Positions 36,360 through 49,600 of a stretch of 64,000 nt of DNA are shown here, piece after piece. The DNA comes from Cladobotryum mycophilum. Lineage: Eukaryota; Ascomycota; Sordariomycetes; Hypocreales; Hypocreaceae. Each line of letters begins with the position of its first letter. The stretch's first letter is position 1. The stretch is from positions 2,604,001 through 2,668,000 of the forward strand of contig JAVFKD010000002.1 in assembly GCA_036429605.1 (NCBI GenBank). The letters run 5' to 3'. The translations under genes and the position numbers were made by a program. A model generated the notes under the pieces. The model ran no database searches. It worked only from the letters and a program-made list of their open reading frames with translations, and had not been told where the DNA came from.

Positions 36360-37923
36360 CTAAACCAGGTCGAGACCTTGATTCGACTTCTCCCCCAGTC
36401 GAAATCTTCTCTCCGCCTCGGTCATTTCCATGTGGATCACCCATCCCCCCGTTCGATGTGTCGGCGGTTCGAGTCGTGGTGGTTGTGAGAGCCGTCCCGA
36501 TGGCGGACCAGGTTCCGGTTCACGCGAGAGCAATGATGATACTGACTGTTTCCCACTTTTGCTTTCCTCTCTTTCCCGTATTGGTTGTCCCCATGTTGGG
36601 ACTTGAGGAGGTGTCCTTGCCCGGGGTGGTCGATCGGATTCCTCTACATACATCTGGCCTGGTGGCCTGTACCACGAGACATCGCTTCGCTGACGTTTGT
36701 GTGATCTTCGAGTGGGCGATGGGTGGGACGATCCGCTCTGCGAGAATGGCGGCGGTGATCGAAATCTGTCTTCGCTGGGGGCTCTAGCTGCATGTTGCGC
36801 GGCCCCCCGGTTGTCTTACGCTTTTTTTGAGCCTCCCCTAGAGTCACGGAGCCCAAGTTAGTTTATAGGGACTCTCTTTTTCTCTTAGATTTTGACGAAC
36901 CAGACGGTGTTCCCGGTCGGTTCGAACCGCCGCCGCCACCGCCTTGAGAGGTGGGCGGTTGCCAGTGATGGAAATAGATCGAGGGGCTAGCCTCATGCTG
37001 AGCCGACTGTGATTGAGAATGCGCATGTCCTTGATAAGGCGGTATCGCGGTGCCGTGACCAGGCTGTTGGGGAGTTGGACCGAGACCTGCCAAGTTTGAG
37101 GGTGCTCCCATTGGCCGACCCAATGCCCCAGACACTGTCTGTCCTCTTGGCCTGGTAGGGGAAGCTGGAAACTGGGCATACCCACCGGGTGCCTGGACTG
37201 GGCCTGGCTGTGCTGGGCCTGCAGAATATATGGCGTGGCCCGGAGCTCCAGGATCTCGTTGGTGCTCGGGCGAATGCGGTCTCTGTGGGGGGAGCAGCTG
37301 TGGATGATGGCCTTGTGCGGGGGCCATGAACTGTTGAGCCCACTCGAGTGCAGCTTGAGGCAGTATACCGCCACTTCCCATGCCCGCAAACACCAAAGGA
37401 ACCATCGGGGGTGGGATTCCGCCGTTGAGTGAAGCCCGTAAGATGTCCATTTCAACTCTCCTCTGCTCTAAGCGCAACCCCTCCTGCCTCGTCTTTTCCT
37501 CTTCCTGTTTTGTCCTCTCTTCCTCAGTCTTGGCCTGGAGCCAAGTCCTCATAGACTCTTCGGCTCCTTGCCATTGCTGTGGAGGAGGAGGTAGAGTATG
37601 TAGGTTCCAAGGTTGTGGTTGATGGGAAGCCTGGGGCAATTGTGGCGGAGGGTGGCCGTGGTGTGACGGCGGACGAGGTGGAGGACCAGTAGACGGAGGC
37701 TGTTGAGGGGGTAAGGTCATGGCCGCCGGCGGAGGCAGGCCACGATGAGAAGCTGACATGGGCTGGACCACTGGGCTGCGATTATGTGAAGAGACAATAT
37801 GCGACTTGAAGGATGGATCTTGGTAGTTTAAGGGGGAGAGGGCCGAGAGGTGGAAGGCGGAGTCGGCAAATCATGGACGGACTTGTAGCCGTAGGTTGTT
37901 GATGACTGTTTTACGGTGAGCAT
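36360..37923 (-). CDS. conserved Pro/Gln-rich fungal protein, probably nuclear (two frameshifts)
   Basis: I recognise this as a conserved filamentous-fungal family; from memory some members are labelled RfeG/RfeF-type transcription factors, which I cannot verify. Exon 1 is 37923-36901 and exon 2 is 36837-36360; the intron is 36900-36838 (GTTCGT...CTCTAG, branch AAACTAAC, 63 bp). The product starts MLTVKQSS. A Pro/His/Gln-rich region follows, then a charged coiled coil (about residues 121-165), the segment PPPMVPLVFAGMGSGG, more Pro/Gln-rich sequence, and a basic KKRK stretch that may be a nuclear localisation signal. Two single-base breaks occur, at G5 37832-37836 and C6 36803-36808 (plus-strand letters). 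Adding one base to each gives 500 residues across both exons. No DNA-binding domain is recognised. Confidence 0.75.
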
Positions 37924-37931
37924 CGTCGCAT
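37911..37931 (-). other. six-codon upstream frame overlapping the start
   Basis: An ATG eight bases upstream of the coding start opens a six-codon frame whose stop lies past the main ATG. It could damp initiation if present in the mRNA. Confidence 0.35.
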
Positions 37932-40070
37932 ATCTAGCGGGCTGCTGTAAGGATTTCATATGATCATGTAGACATTGGTAGATAGGAAAAGGAGCCAGGT
38001 GGCTTAGACAAGTATAAATGAGATAGGAAAGGCCATAAATGAGGGCAATAAAAGAGAAGATGGGATCAAAGGGGGGCTTGGGGGGAAGAAGAATAAAAAG
38101 AGAAAAAAGAGGTGATGGGGAGAAGTGGAGGAGGAGGCGTACGCAGTGGATATAACGTTTGTATAAGTGCTCGCTTGATACGACTGCCAGCTCTCGAACG
38201 GTGGCGGTTGACCGGGGCGGGACGAATGAGACTTGCGTTCAAAACGGGCCAGCCTCATTGGGACATGGCTGTGGTGTCAACAGGTTTAAAAAGAAGCACA
38301 GATAGAGGGCTGAAGTACCCTGTGGGCTTTGCTGTAAGGCCTATGCAAGGTGTGCCAGTAGTATCAGAGGATGATGGTCCGTCCGCTTGCTTGCTTGTTT
38401 GTGTACTGCAGTGGTAGTGGTGGTAGTGGTGGGTGGTGTTTCCCAGAATGGAATCAGGCAGGGCGGGACGGGGTTAATCAGCAAAGAGAGAAGGGGTGTG
38501 TATTTTTGATGGGCGTCCTCTTAGTAAAAAAAAAAAAATACTCAGACAAGAGACAGTGAGAAACAGGCCGGGCCGGGATCTGAGGTAACGGCTGGACCAG
38601 GTTGAGGGAGGGCAGAGACAAGGGGCCGGGCGGCGAGCCACTGTGGAGAAGAAGCGTGCGTAGTGTGCCTGATTTATTCGACTAGTTGCGATGTACGTAT
38701 CAGAGTATATGACCTGAATAGGGAAAATCGATGGGACATCAACTTGACAGGGTGAAGTTGGTTGAAGGGGTGTGTGTGGGTGGGTGTAAGTTGTTTGGCT
38801 TGTGCGCGTATTTGTAGGGAAAAAATTGGGAGAGCCGAAGAGGGAAATCCGAAAGAAAATCAGAGTACAGAGAATATGGGAAGAGAGAGAGAAAAGAGAA
38901 GAGGGAAAAAAATTGCAAAAAAAGAAGAGAAAAAGTCCACGGAAGGGAGAAAAACCAGGGTCGGAAACAAAAGCTGGTCAAGCCAAGCAAGCCAAAACAA
39001 CGGGAGGCACCAGCAAGGAGTTCAAGCGTAGTGGATTCTCTGGACCCGGAGAAACCAGGCCGATCAAAGTGGCCCCGAATAGAGATGCCAAGTATGTAGG
39101 TCAAGGTCAAGGTCAAGAGCAAAGGGAAGGGGGAAATGACAAAAAAAGATTAGGCAGAAAACATGGTGAGGCGGGACGTGACAAGAGGCAAAAACAACAA
39201 GTTCCCAGAAAGAACGTGTCTGCAGTGGCCAATGATCAAGGTGTGAATGTGTCTCTCGAGAAGAGCTGAGGTTGGGTTGGCAGTAAGAGTGGAGAGGGAC
39301 GGGAAGCAGGGCGAAGCGATGGGAAAGGGGACAGTGAGCGAGAGTGTGAGTGTGAGTGTGAGTGAGCACTCGGAGTGATCAGGCAAGCTATGCAGGGCGA
39401 ATTAGAGAAAATGAGGGATTGAGTTGAGATCGGCGAGAAAAGAGAAGAATTGGGAAGAGTGAGGGAGAGCCGCAAGCAAGGATGGCCAAGGATAACGGAG
39501 AGAGGTGAATCGTGGAAGGGATACGGATGTGGATGTGGATGTGGGCAAGAACAAGGACAAGGACAGAGAAACAAAAACAGGATAGGACAAGTTAGGAAGT
39601 GGTGGTGCACGTACTTACGAAAGTAGGCAAGGGAGCACTGCGTCTTAGCGGCGGGATCTGACGAAAGTAAGAATGAGAGTGTGAGAGAAAAGAAGAAGAA
39701 AACAAGCCAAAGAGCGAGTGTGTATGTGTGTGTGCGTGCGTGTGTGTGTTGCGTGGGTATGTATGTGTGAGAGAAAGAGTGGGAGTGAGAGAGGGAGTGG
39801 GAGAGAGAGAGGGAGAGAGAGAAGTGTGTCTGTGTGCAAGTGTGTGTGTGTGTGTTGTGTGCTGGAGTTGGCGTAAAAAATAGATGATGGAGAGGGCCGT
39901 GTGTGGCTGGGCCGCCTTGCTGAGACCAGAACGAACAAGCTTGTCTGTGTCTGTGTCTGTGTTCTGTCTTGTCTATCTGTCTATCGGTCTCTCTACCTAT
40001 TTTGCCTGCCACCAAAGTTCAATTGACTAATAGGTTGGCTATTCCTGACCGAGTCTGGCATAGCATAGAC

Positions 40071-40130
40071 ATGGTATGGTATGGTATGGTATGGTATGGC
40101 GAGCATGACATAGCATAGCATAGCATAGCA
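40071..40130. repeat. adjacent ATGGT and TAGCA pentamer arrays
   Basis: About six ATGGT units (40071-40099) are followed within ten bases by four TAGCA units. Confidence 0.85.
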
Positions 40131-40312
40131 CGGCCTATGAGCTATGGAGTCGGAGCCAGCAAGGGATTGCGGGTACTTGGGGTTGGGAGGGAAGGGATAG
40201 AACAGGGCGAGACAGGATAGGATGGGATACGATAGGATAAGGAGAAGAGACACACTTGCATCCGTCCAATGGGTATTTTGGGGAACCTCATTCCCCCTCC
40301 CTCCTCTCCCCC

Positions 40313-40373
40313 AGCGGCGGCGGCGGCAGCAGCAGCAGCAGAGGAAACAGAAGCAGCAGCAGCAGCAACAGCA
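40313..40373. repeat. GCG/CAG trinucleotide tract
   Basis: A run of CGG then CAG-type triplets with a short interruption. It is not inside a supported coding region. Confidence 0.85.
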
Positions 40374-40600
40374 GTATCCTCTTTGCTGCAGCGCTTGTTA
40401 GGGTTGGCTGACTGTTAGGGGAGCCCATAGGAACAGCGTCAGAGGGGCGAGAGAGAGGGGTCGGCTTGGTGGCGCCATGGCTGGCCCATTATTATGCTGC
40501 TTTGGCTGCTGGTCTCGTTTATTAGCTGAGTGAGCGGGTGTAGAGATACGGAGACGTGCTGCTGCTTAGCCCGAATAGCTCACCTATCGTGTCCAGGCCT

Positions 40601-43600
40601 TGCCATGTTTGACCAGGACCAGGCCCGTTTCAAATCCTGTCGTCTCAAGTGCGCGGAAGCATTGTTTGAGATTTGTTGGACTTTTGAATTTTCTTGCTTT
40701 TTTTTTTTTCTTCTTATTTCCAGAGGCTTGGGGGGAAAGAAAGGGAAGGGGAAGGGGAGAAAAACAATAAATTTGTCACCTAGCACCTGCCGGGGAGCAG
40801 TGGGCGGCTTGTTTAATCAAAGCACAACCTGCCCATTAAATTAATTGAAACCGCTAACTAGAACAAAATAATAATAAAATAATAATAAATACAATAAAAT
40901 GCACATTCTCACGATATACATACTACCTGCCTCGTACTTGTACTTGTAATATTCATTTACCAATTCTTGCCCATCGCAGCTCGCTCGCTGGCTGCCATGT
41001 AACCTCGTACCTTCCCAACTTTCCCCGTTCACTATCGGGAACTGCCCACTCACACACTCACACACTTTCCTTCCAAAAACGGCAAGACCCGCCAAAAGAG
41101 AGAACACGAGCCACGGACTGACTGTACATAACACTTGTACTCCCGTACGAAGGATAAATACACCTACATATGTGAGCTGCTAATGTATGTACACACCTCA
41201 ATGTATCAAGTAATTTAGGTATTTATTTATTCATACCGCCTTGGATAGTGGTACCACGACGCAGGATATCTAATAATCATCTTTGTTTACCACCAATACA
41301 TGTAAGGTGCACATACGGAGTACACTATCCATACTTCGCATATTGACCTACATAAGGTATAGTAAGGCAGACAGACATTCAACCAGCCCCGGAGTGCTCC
41401 ATAATACTGGTGCCTACGTTACTTACCATTGATAGACACACATGCTCACCCTCACCCTGTAGTCTATCTATCTACCTACCTTGGTATAGGCATTACGTAG
41501 TTCATCCACCCATTACAAAACAAACCGATATTGGTGACTGGATGAGCCACCACATGTTTGCTTCTCGGAATAAGAAATGATGACTGTGCTAGCAAGGCCA
41601 AGATCCAAAGTGAGGGCTCGACGTGATAGGGCAGAGAAGAAAGAGAGACCAGTGGCTGTCAAAGAAGCAAGACCCGGAAAAAAACAAGGCCACAACAGAC
41701 ATGGCTGGTAGAGTGGTAGGGCAGAGAGACGATCTGGGTTCAGAACCCCCGACCCTCGCACCTTCGCCCTCGCCATCCAGAGATGGTGGAGAAGAAGAGC
41801 GACAACCTGTTTGGCTACGCGTGGACGGAATGGTGGATTTTGGTCTTCATTTGTGGCTTGACCTTCTTGTCGCCTTACTAAATCGTACCCTAGCAGCTTC
41901 AAGAGTAGGTTTGCCCTTATGGTTAGGCTGGATGGGGTCATGGAATCTAAACACGGGGCATTGGTTCGTCTTGGTCCATATTCCCCCCAAGCCATGAGCG
42001 GCTTGCTCAACGTGAGTAAACGTGAACATCCCAATCGAGACGGGCTTGTGTTGTCGTCCAAGCTTGACTAGACTCACTTGCTAGTCTCTTCTTACACATG
42101 GTAAGCTTTGGGCGGCTGAAAAATGGTGAGCCGCCGATCTGTCACTGCCGCCGGCGCCGCCGTAGTCGATAACCTCTCTCTCTCTCTCTCTCTCTCTTTT
42201 CTTTCCTCTTACTTTGTCGCTCTTTGTGTTAATATGTTACAGAGCGTTAAAACAAGTGTGTGTAGCTAGTGGGACGAAATGGACGAGTGGAGGGGAGGAG
42301 AGGGGAAGGGGGCTTGTTTGGACTCTATGGAGTAGATGATGTAAGAAGATGCAAAGACCGCGGGAAGAAGGCATATACGAGCCGAGTTGAGTGGTTAGGG
42401 ATGGCTCCGAATCTATGTAGCACCCATGCATGTCTGGCCGCTCTGCAGACCCCGATGGTCGTTTGCTGCGACGCTGTGTGGTATTCTTCCCCGCCAATGC
42501 CTCCTACCTCCGCCGCCGATGCCCCTCGCAACGTCGATGCTGATGTCGACTTGCCTGATGACGATGATCCTCCTGCATCCCTTGCGGTGCATTCCACGTC
42601 ATGACTTGTACAGTAGCTGGAGCTGTGATGTTATCAGACCACCAAAACAAAGCAATCGTGCGAGTGCAAGGGGGGATGACAATGAACAAGGTTATGGGAG
42701 CCAGCAAAATTGCCTCGAACACAATGTCGGCTGTGCGCCCTCGAAAAATAATCAGCCTCATCTATCCAGATTGCCAAAGCACTCTGAAGTATAGACTAAT
42801 AAAGCGTCGAAAAAAAAAGACGATTTTTTTCCTCTTGCACGCGAGAGCCCTGCAGAGTGCCGTAGCTCTTTGCCGCTTTCAACTCTTTGTCCAGCCTTGC
42901 CAGCCTATGATAGATTGAAAGCGACAGGGTTAAATAAGGTCACTTGCCGCGCTATGATACAATCTGACTTGGGGCTGGCCTGCTTCTCTAGAGGTCATTA
43001 AAAAGAGGAGATGATGATGACTGGCATAGGATCTACAAAATCTTGCGACGGATCATCTATTGGGCATGGCAGATGCGTCTATGCAATCTCTGGTATGGGG
43101 GTAGGAGAAGGAAACAAGCAGCACACACACACACACACATACATACCTAGTACTACTCACTCATAACCACCCTACACCGTATTTATGAACCCCAAGTTAA
43201 AAAAGAACGTTCCCTTGTCGACTAGCCCCAGCGATGGATGGATGGTCTTGGACACTTTCTGACCAGGGTTGCAATCGGGGGCCACGCCAAGCGGTTTCTG
43301 GACAAGACATGAGCAAAGCCAACCAGCCGGAGAAAATCAGAGCATGTACTAAATTTATTACAACCCTGGTGAAGTGAGCCGAGAGGCGGCGTGTCTTAGA
43401 CCCTTTCCCTTCCGATTCAGCTCATAGTCAAACGGATGGAGCCAATTATATCCAAGACACAAACCCTGGCATGTCTTTGTTTTACAATTTGCTGACGGAG
43501 GACTGACTGAGTAGGTCAAGTAGGTGTATGTATGTATGTATGACCATCTTTCTTTTTTTATGCTTTTGTGCTGCCCTTGCTTTTAAAATAAAGTCATTTA

Positions 43601-46600
43601 TATGTGCATACGCTGGCATGAGAACAGACAGTTTTTTAAATTGAACAAATTTCTCAACTTTATCCGCGGGGGTTTTTAGTTATGTATATCAAGCTTTGTC
43701 TGTTTCAGAACATTGCTATGGACCTGGGGTGTTATAAGACAGACAGGCAGACTGGCAAGGCTCGAGTATCGATCGTTTCGAGGTTCCAGATATCTGGTAC
43801 CAAGATCTCCTTCCTCCCTTCCCCTCCCCCTTTTAGATGTTGTTGGTAGTTCCAATCGTGCAAACCTAACAATTTGAGTTTCTCAACGTTGTCCTTGCTT
43901 CCTAACAAACAATACAGGCTTTAAAATATATATGACGCCTGTGCTTCCACTATTTTTGGTATTTTCCGTTTGTTTCGTTGGAAGTTTGAGGGAAGGGGGG
44001 CTGAGGTACTTCTACTTTCCCACTCCAACGCTTTCCGATAGACCTCGGTACCCGATACCGCTACTCCACATGGAATTATGTGTCATCGTCTCCCACGCTA
44101 CTTCCCATGGAATCTCGCGGAACATTCCGCAAGTGTTTGGTACACACCCCCTTGTCTTTTATCTCTTTCAGGAAGAACGTCCTTCCTTTACCACTCACCA
44201 CTCATCACAGACGTCGTGCCCACAAATAAAGTATCATATCAAATAGTTCCATCGACAGAAACTTTTTGATGAAATGGATATATGTCTGCAATGTGATACC
44301 TTATTCTCAATTGACTTTCTCTAAAAGAGATATACGAAACTTTATTATCATAGTAGCTGTACGAATACGGAAGCAATTACCACCTAGTGCGCCTCCTTCT
44401 TAATTAATTGTTGGCCTATTCAGGGCAACCACCTGGATTTACGAGGACCAGCTTCCTTCCCGTTCATTGTACGACTGCAAGAGGAAGGAACTACGAGAGC
44501 CACATGGCATGCAATCAGCCATAGAGCCTTAGCTTTCAGGTTCCCTACTTACCTAAATGAAAATCCTCTCGTCTTCAAACTCCCCAGTTCCATGTAACAC
44601 GACGTTTGCTTCAATGCCATCCTGCATCTCCTCTTCATTTCGTGTCTTCGATTTGCGTGCGCCTCGTTCGAGAAAATGCAGTGATATCATGACATCAGCC
44701 TTGCGAACCGTGTACGATACTTCCCCCTCTCCCCCTCAACGCCAGCGAGCTATCCGACGCAGCTGGTCTCTTCGCCAATCAATAGTATTGCATAGTTGTT
44801 TGTCCTTTGTGCTTGGCATTGGTCTTGCACCTGGAAACAGGGAATAGCACAGTAACGGATTACCTACAATCGACAGCAGAGCAAGTTTTTTTTGCGACGG
44901 GTCTTCTTTGGCTGCTGATCATCTTCCCAGTAGGCCGTTGTTGTCATGCTCCAAGATCCGCTTCACCCGACCCAGATGAACCCAACTCCACAAGATCCAA
45001 GAGACATTCCGAACGTGGCCTGGCGTTTCTGACACATCAAGGGTGAAGAGTGTGTTCCACATAGATCAAAATAACCTCCTTGTGATACCTCGCTTGCTCA
45101 TTCACTCATTTATCTCCGTCCATGCCCTTGTGGCCAAGTGGCCAAGCCCCTTTCTGCATACACAATGGAAACTCGAAGCTAGTATGCCGCCTAGTTTTGG
45201 GCCGATGCATAGAACTTGCAGTGTCTGCAGCCTCGAATCAAACCAAGATGCCCATTCAGGTCTCGTTCCGCACAGTTGAGCATCCATACAAACAGTAGCA
45301 CAGCAGCCACGACGCCTCATGGACGAGAAAGGTCTCTTCGACTCAGCATCTTCCCCGTGGGCCATCTCGTCTCTTCACAGTGCCGCACCCTGTAGTTCTG
45401 TACCCAAGTTATGCAGAAATGTGGTATCGTTCAAGACGATATAGACATGATACATTATCCCGGTATCTTGGCGGTTATCTGCACGAAATGTGGCCCTTCG
45501 CAACCATTCAGGAGATCTATCCGTCTCGGTATCGGAACATTTGAAACACTGCCACTGTACGAATACCACAGCATAATACTGCGCCCCCTCTGGATTTACT
45601 CCGACCTCTCACCGAGCTATTGGCGGTGAGGGCATGCCCCTTTTGCTCGACCCAGGACGTTTCTCCATCGCAACCTGGTTGTACTGGGATCATTGGACAG
45701 GAGCTCGCGCTGATGAATCGACTAAACCATCCTTTGAGATCACAAGCTTTCACCAAGCTACGTCTGCCTGGAGGTTCTAGCAGTTAGTATCACACCTGTG
45801 ATCCAATCATCCGATGTTATTGTGTATTAGTGATATATGTACTCCCTTTCCATACCCAGGCCCTGCGCCTTGGCGGCTCTCGGCTTCTTCATCGGTTATG
45901 CCGGACTCTGAGCGGCAGCTAACAAAGCTTCAGAATATGCCGCGTGGCAATTCGCTGTTGAGTCTAACTCCGTGGCTGACAGGGCCCACTGGTCGACAAG
46001 AGACATCAACGATGCATTCCTGTCCTCGAATGGCTATCAGCGGGCGCTATATGATGACTCGAGCGGGGATGAACAAGGCGGACAACCAGGCTTGTTGTCC
46101 TAATTTTGAACACACCCAACAGAGTTCTTGTATCATCCCTGTCTCCATGTTTCTTCTTGCAAGAACCATTTGAATGAGAGATCCAAGCGAGAATACCTAA
46201 CCTGCGAAGTCTCTTAGTTAGGCGGGGACTCGAGTACTCCTCAAAACCCGCACCGTTTGCTGATGGCAACAAGAAATGCCACAAATGGGCGAGACCCCAT
46301 TAGAATAACTGGCTCTGTTATTTGGCCAGTTGGATTTAGCTTTCCCTCCTTCAACGCTCGCTTCTGTTTGATTGTGCATATTCACATGCCATTGCTCAGG
46401 TGGACCAAAAGCCCCAAAACCGCCTTCTTCATCAGGAAACCAGTCTGATTCGAGATCTGATGGGGCTTTGCTGGCATAAACTACAAAGGAGAAATGCATC
46501 ATTTGGCATATTTCAGGTTGCTGATATGATTGAATCGGTATAAACAACCGGTGCAATCAGACATCGTGTTTCGGTCGCCATCCAGTGTGGAGATACTGGG

Positions 46601-49600
46601 TGACTCCTCTCAATGTCAATGGCTTGGAAGCTGACGAGACCATACTTATTGCCAGCACATTCTTGCATATTTGGGCATAATGAATCATGCCACTGAAAAG
46701 AATTGATCGTCACGATCTTGCCTCATCCAGGAATTCCTCAAGATTAAACTTCTCGGCAGTATTATGGAATCAACCCCCGGTTATCCCGCGCGGCATTCGT
46801 TTCATCTATTTTACCCTACAAGCCGATGGAGCCATCAGTCTCCTTCGAAGAAATCGGGTCTGTTACACTAAACTATTGCCCGGAACAGCGTCAATTTCAC
46901 CCTTTAAATCTCGTGGCTATCAACCCGAAGCCTTTACAATTAGCTGCGCATAACCGAGATAGGAGGATGTGCATCACCAAAACGGGATCCCGCCAACTTG
47001 AAGAAACCTTGAAGTGGAAGTTGCACCGAAACCGGGGCATGTCACCAGCAAACACAAGAAGAGCCTAATATAAATTGCGTACATTCGTTGCGTGGTAATG
47101 ACGCTCAGCTACAGCAGGGATACGATCTGGTATCCCCTCCCCAATAGCGCTCAAATTATGTGAGGCAACATTCATTTGCTGCCGTGGAACGTGTCGGAAC
47201 GTTCCAATCTTGTTTTGAGTTTCTTAGGACAACTGTTAGGGAGAAGGAAGCCAGAGCTCAACCCCGAATTCGTTGGTTCCAGACACCTGCGGGATTTGAA
47301 GACCACCTTCCGGTGTAGATAATGTGTTTACAACATCCCTCCTACTAGTCTATCTTTTAGGCCCCGCCCTCGATTCATGGTTCTGTTTACGGTGTAAGTA
47401 GGTCCTGATAAAATAATCACGCGCGGGCCGTTATCCATCTAGAACGACTTGCTAGTCGAATGGTCGATGACCAGCGACTCGATAGATGAGGGTATATGTT
47501 GTTTGCCGAGTAGAAGTCAAGAGAGTGGCTGGCTAAAGCGACGATCGATTCTGAGAAGGACGATAGCTACACGTGGGTCTATCATGATGACAACATGTGG
47601 TGGCGCTCAAATATGTAGTAGGTACGTAATGAGCTGGAGGCTAATCTCTGAAAAAGCAATCAACCAACCAACTGAGCAAAGTTCTTGGTTGGCAACACTG
47701 CCTCAATAGATGGGACATTTCAGAACAAGGAAAGTAGGACAGACAGATTAACAACAAATGACTGCCGCCGATTTGAAACAATCTCGGGTTAGACTGCCGA
47801 AGCCAGAAAACAAAAGGACCATGGCCAATGCAACAGTATTGTCCAAGTTGAGAAACAGTTTGCGAACAGAGAGCACACAGAGATCACCGTCGGCAAAGTT
47901 GACGCATTGACTATTAACTTCATATAACCGAGAGGAAGCTATCCTTGCCTTTTGCATTGACTATGCAGTTAGAAGGTACTTCCGCTCCGCGCATCCGCCA
48001 TGGATTCGACGTTGAAACATCGACAGCACGGAGCACAACGAGGAACAACCTTGAAGCCTCTCCACTCACATTAGCCGCCGTTGATGGCTTGCAGTGCAGC
48101 ACGTGCATGAGTACCCCGGTTCGACTCTCTCTCATTCTCTGAGCTCCCACTTATTCTTCAACCACATGGCGTGCTAAAGAGTGGCGGACAAAGACACTTG
48201 TTTAGCTCACACCGTTCCTCCAAAGGACTAATGTACAACATGTCCCCGATGGGCAGACAAGGAAAAAACAAGAAGGAAAAAAACAAGCCCTATGGAATAC
48301 CAACGTCCACTTATCTTGCACCTATTGAGTTCGGGATCCCCATGGGCTTATGGCTAGTCAGAGAGGATGGCAAGCCTTCCTTTGCCACCACCTATTGTCT
48401 GTTAACCTTTTCTCAACAGTGCCCACTTTGGAACTATTGGAACCCTCGAGTATGTATTAATTAAGTTTGAATCCCCAACACCTTGACCCAAGAGACGGCT
48501 CGAACGCCCGCCCCCTCACAAGCACGAGATGATACCCCTCTCGCCCCTCCTCCCTCAAGTCCATGTATGCATCGTTTGTTTAAACTAACTAAATCCATTC
48601 GCCCCAAAGATGATGGCAACAAAGCAATTGTTTGAATGCCCGCTTGGGGCCCCCCTCTTTGTTTTTGTTCCCATGGGTCCCACGCAGCGCCACTTCTTGT
48701 TTGCGCGGCTGCACCGGCCTCAATATCGGCCGAGAAAGGGAAAAACTAATATGGAGAGGGCAAGTGAAAAACCAAACTGCCCTTTGCCTATTTGAACGTG
48801 GACCCAATGGAAAGCCCAATTCCACGTGTTTGAAGACATGCAGCCAAGGTGGAGCTGATGTGAACTGTTGGTTTGAAAGAAAGGCAGGCTGGCAGGGATG
48901 AGGTCTGCTCTTGAGGGCTCAAGGCTGGCTGTAGATACTAGGTAGTGTGTTAATCCTTACTTGTACCTACATCATCTTTTTGTTCAGTTCACTCCCCCTC
49001 AAAAAGGTCCCAGAGGGTTTGTCAACACGTTGCAAGGACATATTAGCATATTGATTGATTTGCCATGGCGCATGTTTTTAATACGCTATCCTGAATCCAC
49101 GCACTCCTTTGCCCTTTGTCCTCCCCCTCCCTTTTGCTCAGCTGCCCATCCTTCGTCCCAAACCTACTACATCCCCCCTTTCGCTTTTGCTCGCTTTTCT
49201 TGATTTGCAACAACACGCTAGCTTTGTTGTTGTTTTTCCTAGCCCTTCCATAGCGCTCGATTTTTCTGTCCAGTCTCTCACGCCACACGAGGCTACCATT
49301 CAGTTTGTCCTTTTTTTTTGTGTATATCCCATCGCCAGAGCCAAGCAAAGTGAAAATAGTTGGGGGCCAAAACATGGGTTTTGAGCGAGGCTTTCACCCA
49401 GATAGACACCCTGATAACTACCTAGTCAAAAAACCAAAGTAAAAAGAAACCACCTTGATGAAAAAAAAAGGAAAAGGGATGGGGGAGGAGAAAACAAGAA
49501 AAAGAAGAAAACAATGGAGAGGGGGAAGGCTTTTTTTAATTGCCCACCATGTTTCATGATAAAAAAAAAAGAACAGGCAAAAAAAATAAAAATAAGAAAA

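Larger units (their letters stand above)
37924..40600 (-). promoter_or_regulatory. long pyrimidine-rich (minus strand) upstream region
   Basis: The minus strand is strongly CT-rich for about 2.5 kb upstream of the Pro-rich protein gene, as in long fungal leaders. It carries GT/GA microsatellites (about 39718-39860), pentamer arrays (40071-40130) and a trinucleotide tract (40313-40373). Long plus-strand open frames rich in Lys/Arg/Glu here come from purine richness, not genes. The transcription start cannot be placed from sequence. Confidence 0.4.

Noticed and set aside
36462..36480. B-box-like GGTTCGAGTC
   Set aside because: It lies inside the coding exon of the Pro-rich protein, and no cloverleaf can be formed.
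38802..39269. Plus-strand open frame of 155 codons rich in Lys/Arg/Glu
   Set aside because: It is purine-rich low-complexity sequence antisense to a CT-rich leader. No domain and no start context are seen.
41699..41765. tRNA-like boxes (TGGTAGAGTGG and GGTTCAGAACC)
   Set aside because: The boxes are too close for an anticodon arm and the T-arm stem does not pair in the usual way. No acceptor stem is found.
41513..42061. Minus-strand open frame of 182 codons
   Set aside because: No recognisable domain, odd composition and a competing plus-strand frame; probably chance.
42504..42761. Minus-strand frame with one hydrophobic stretch
   Set aside because: It could suggest a small membrane protein, but there is no supported start, exon partner or homology.
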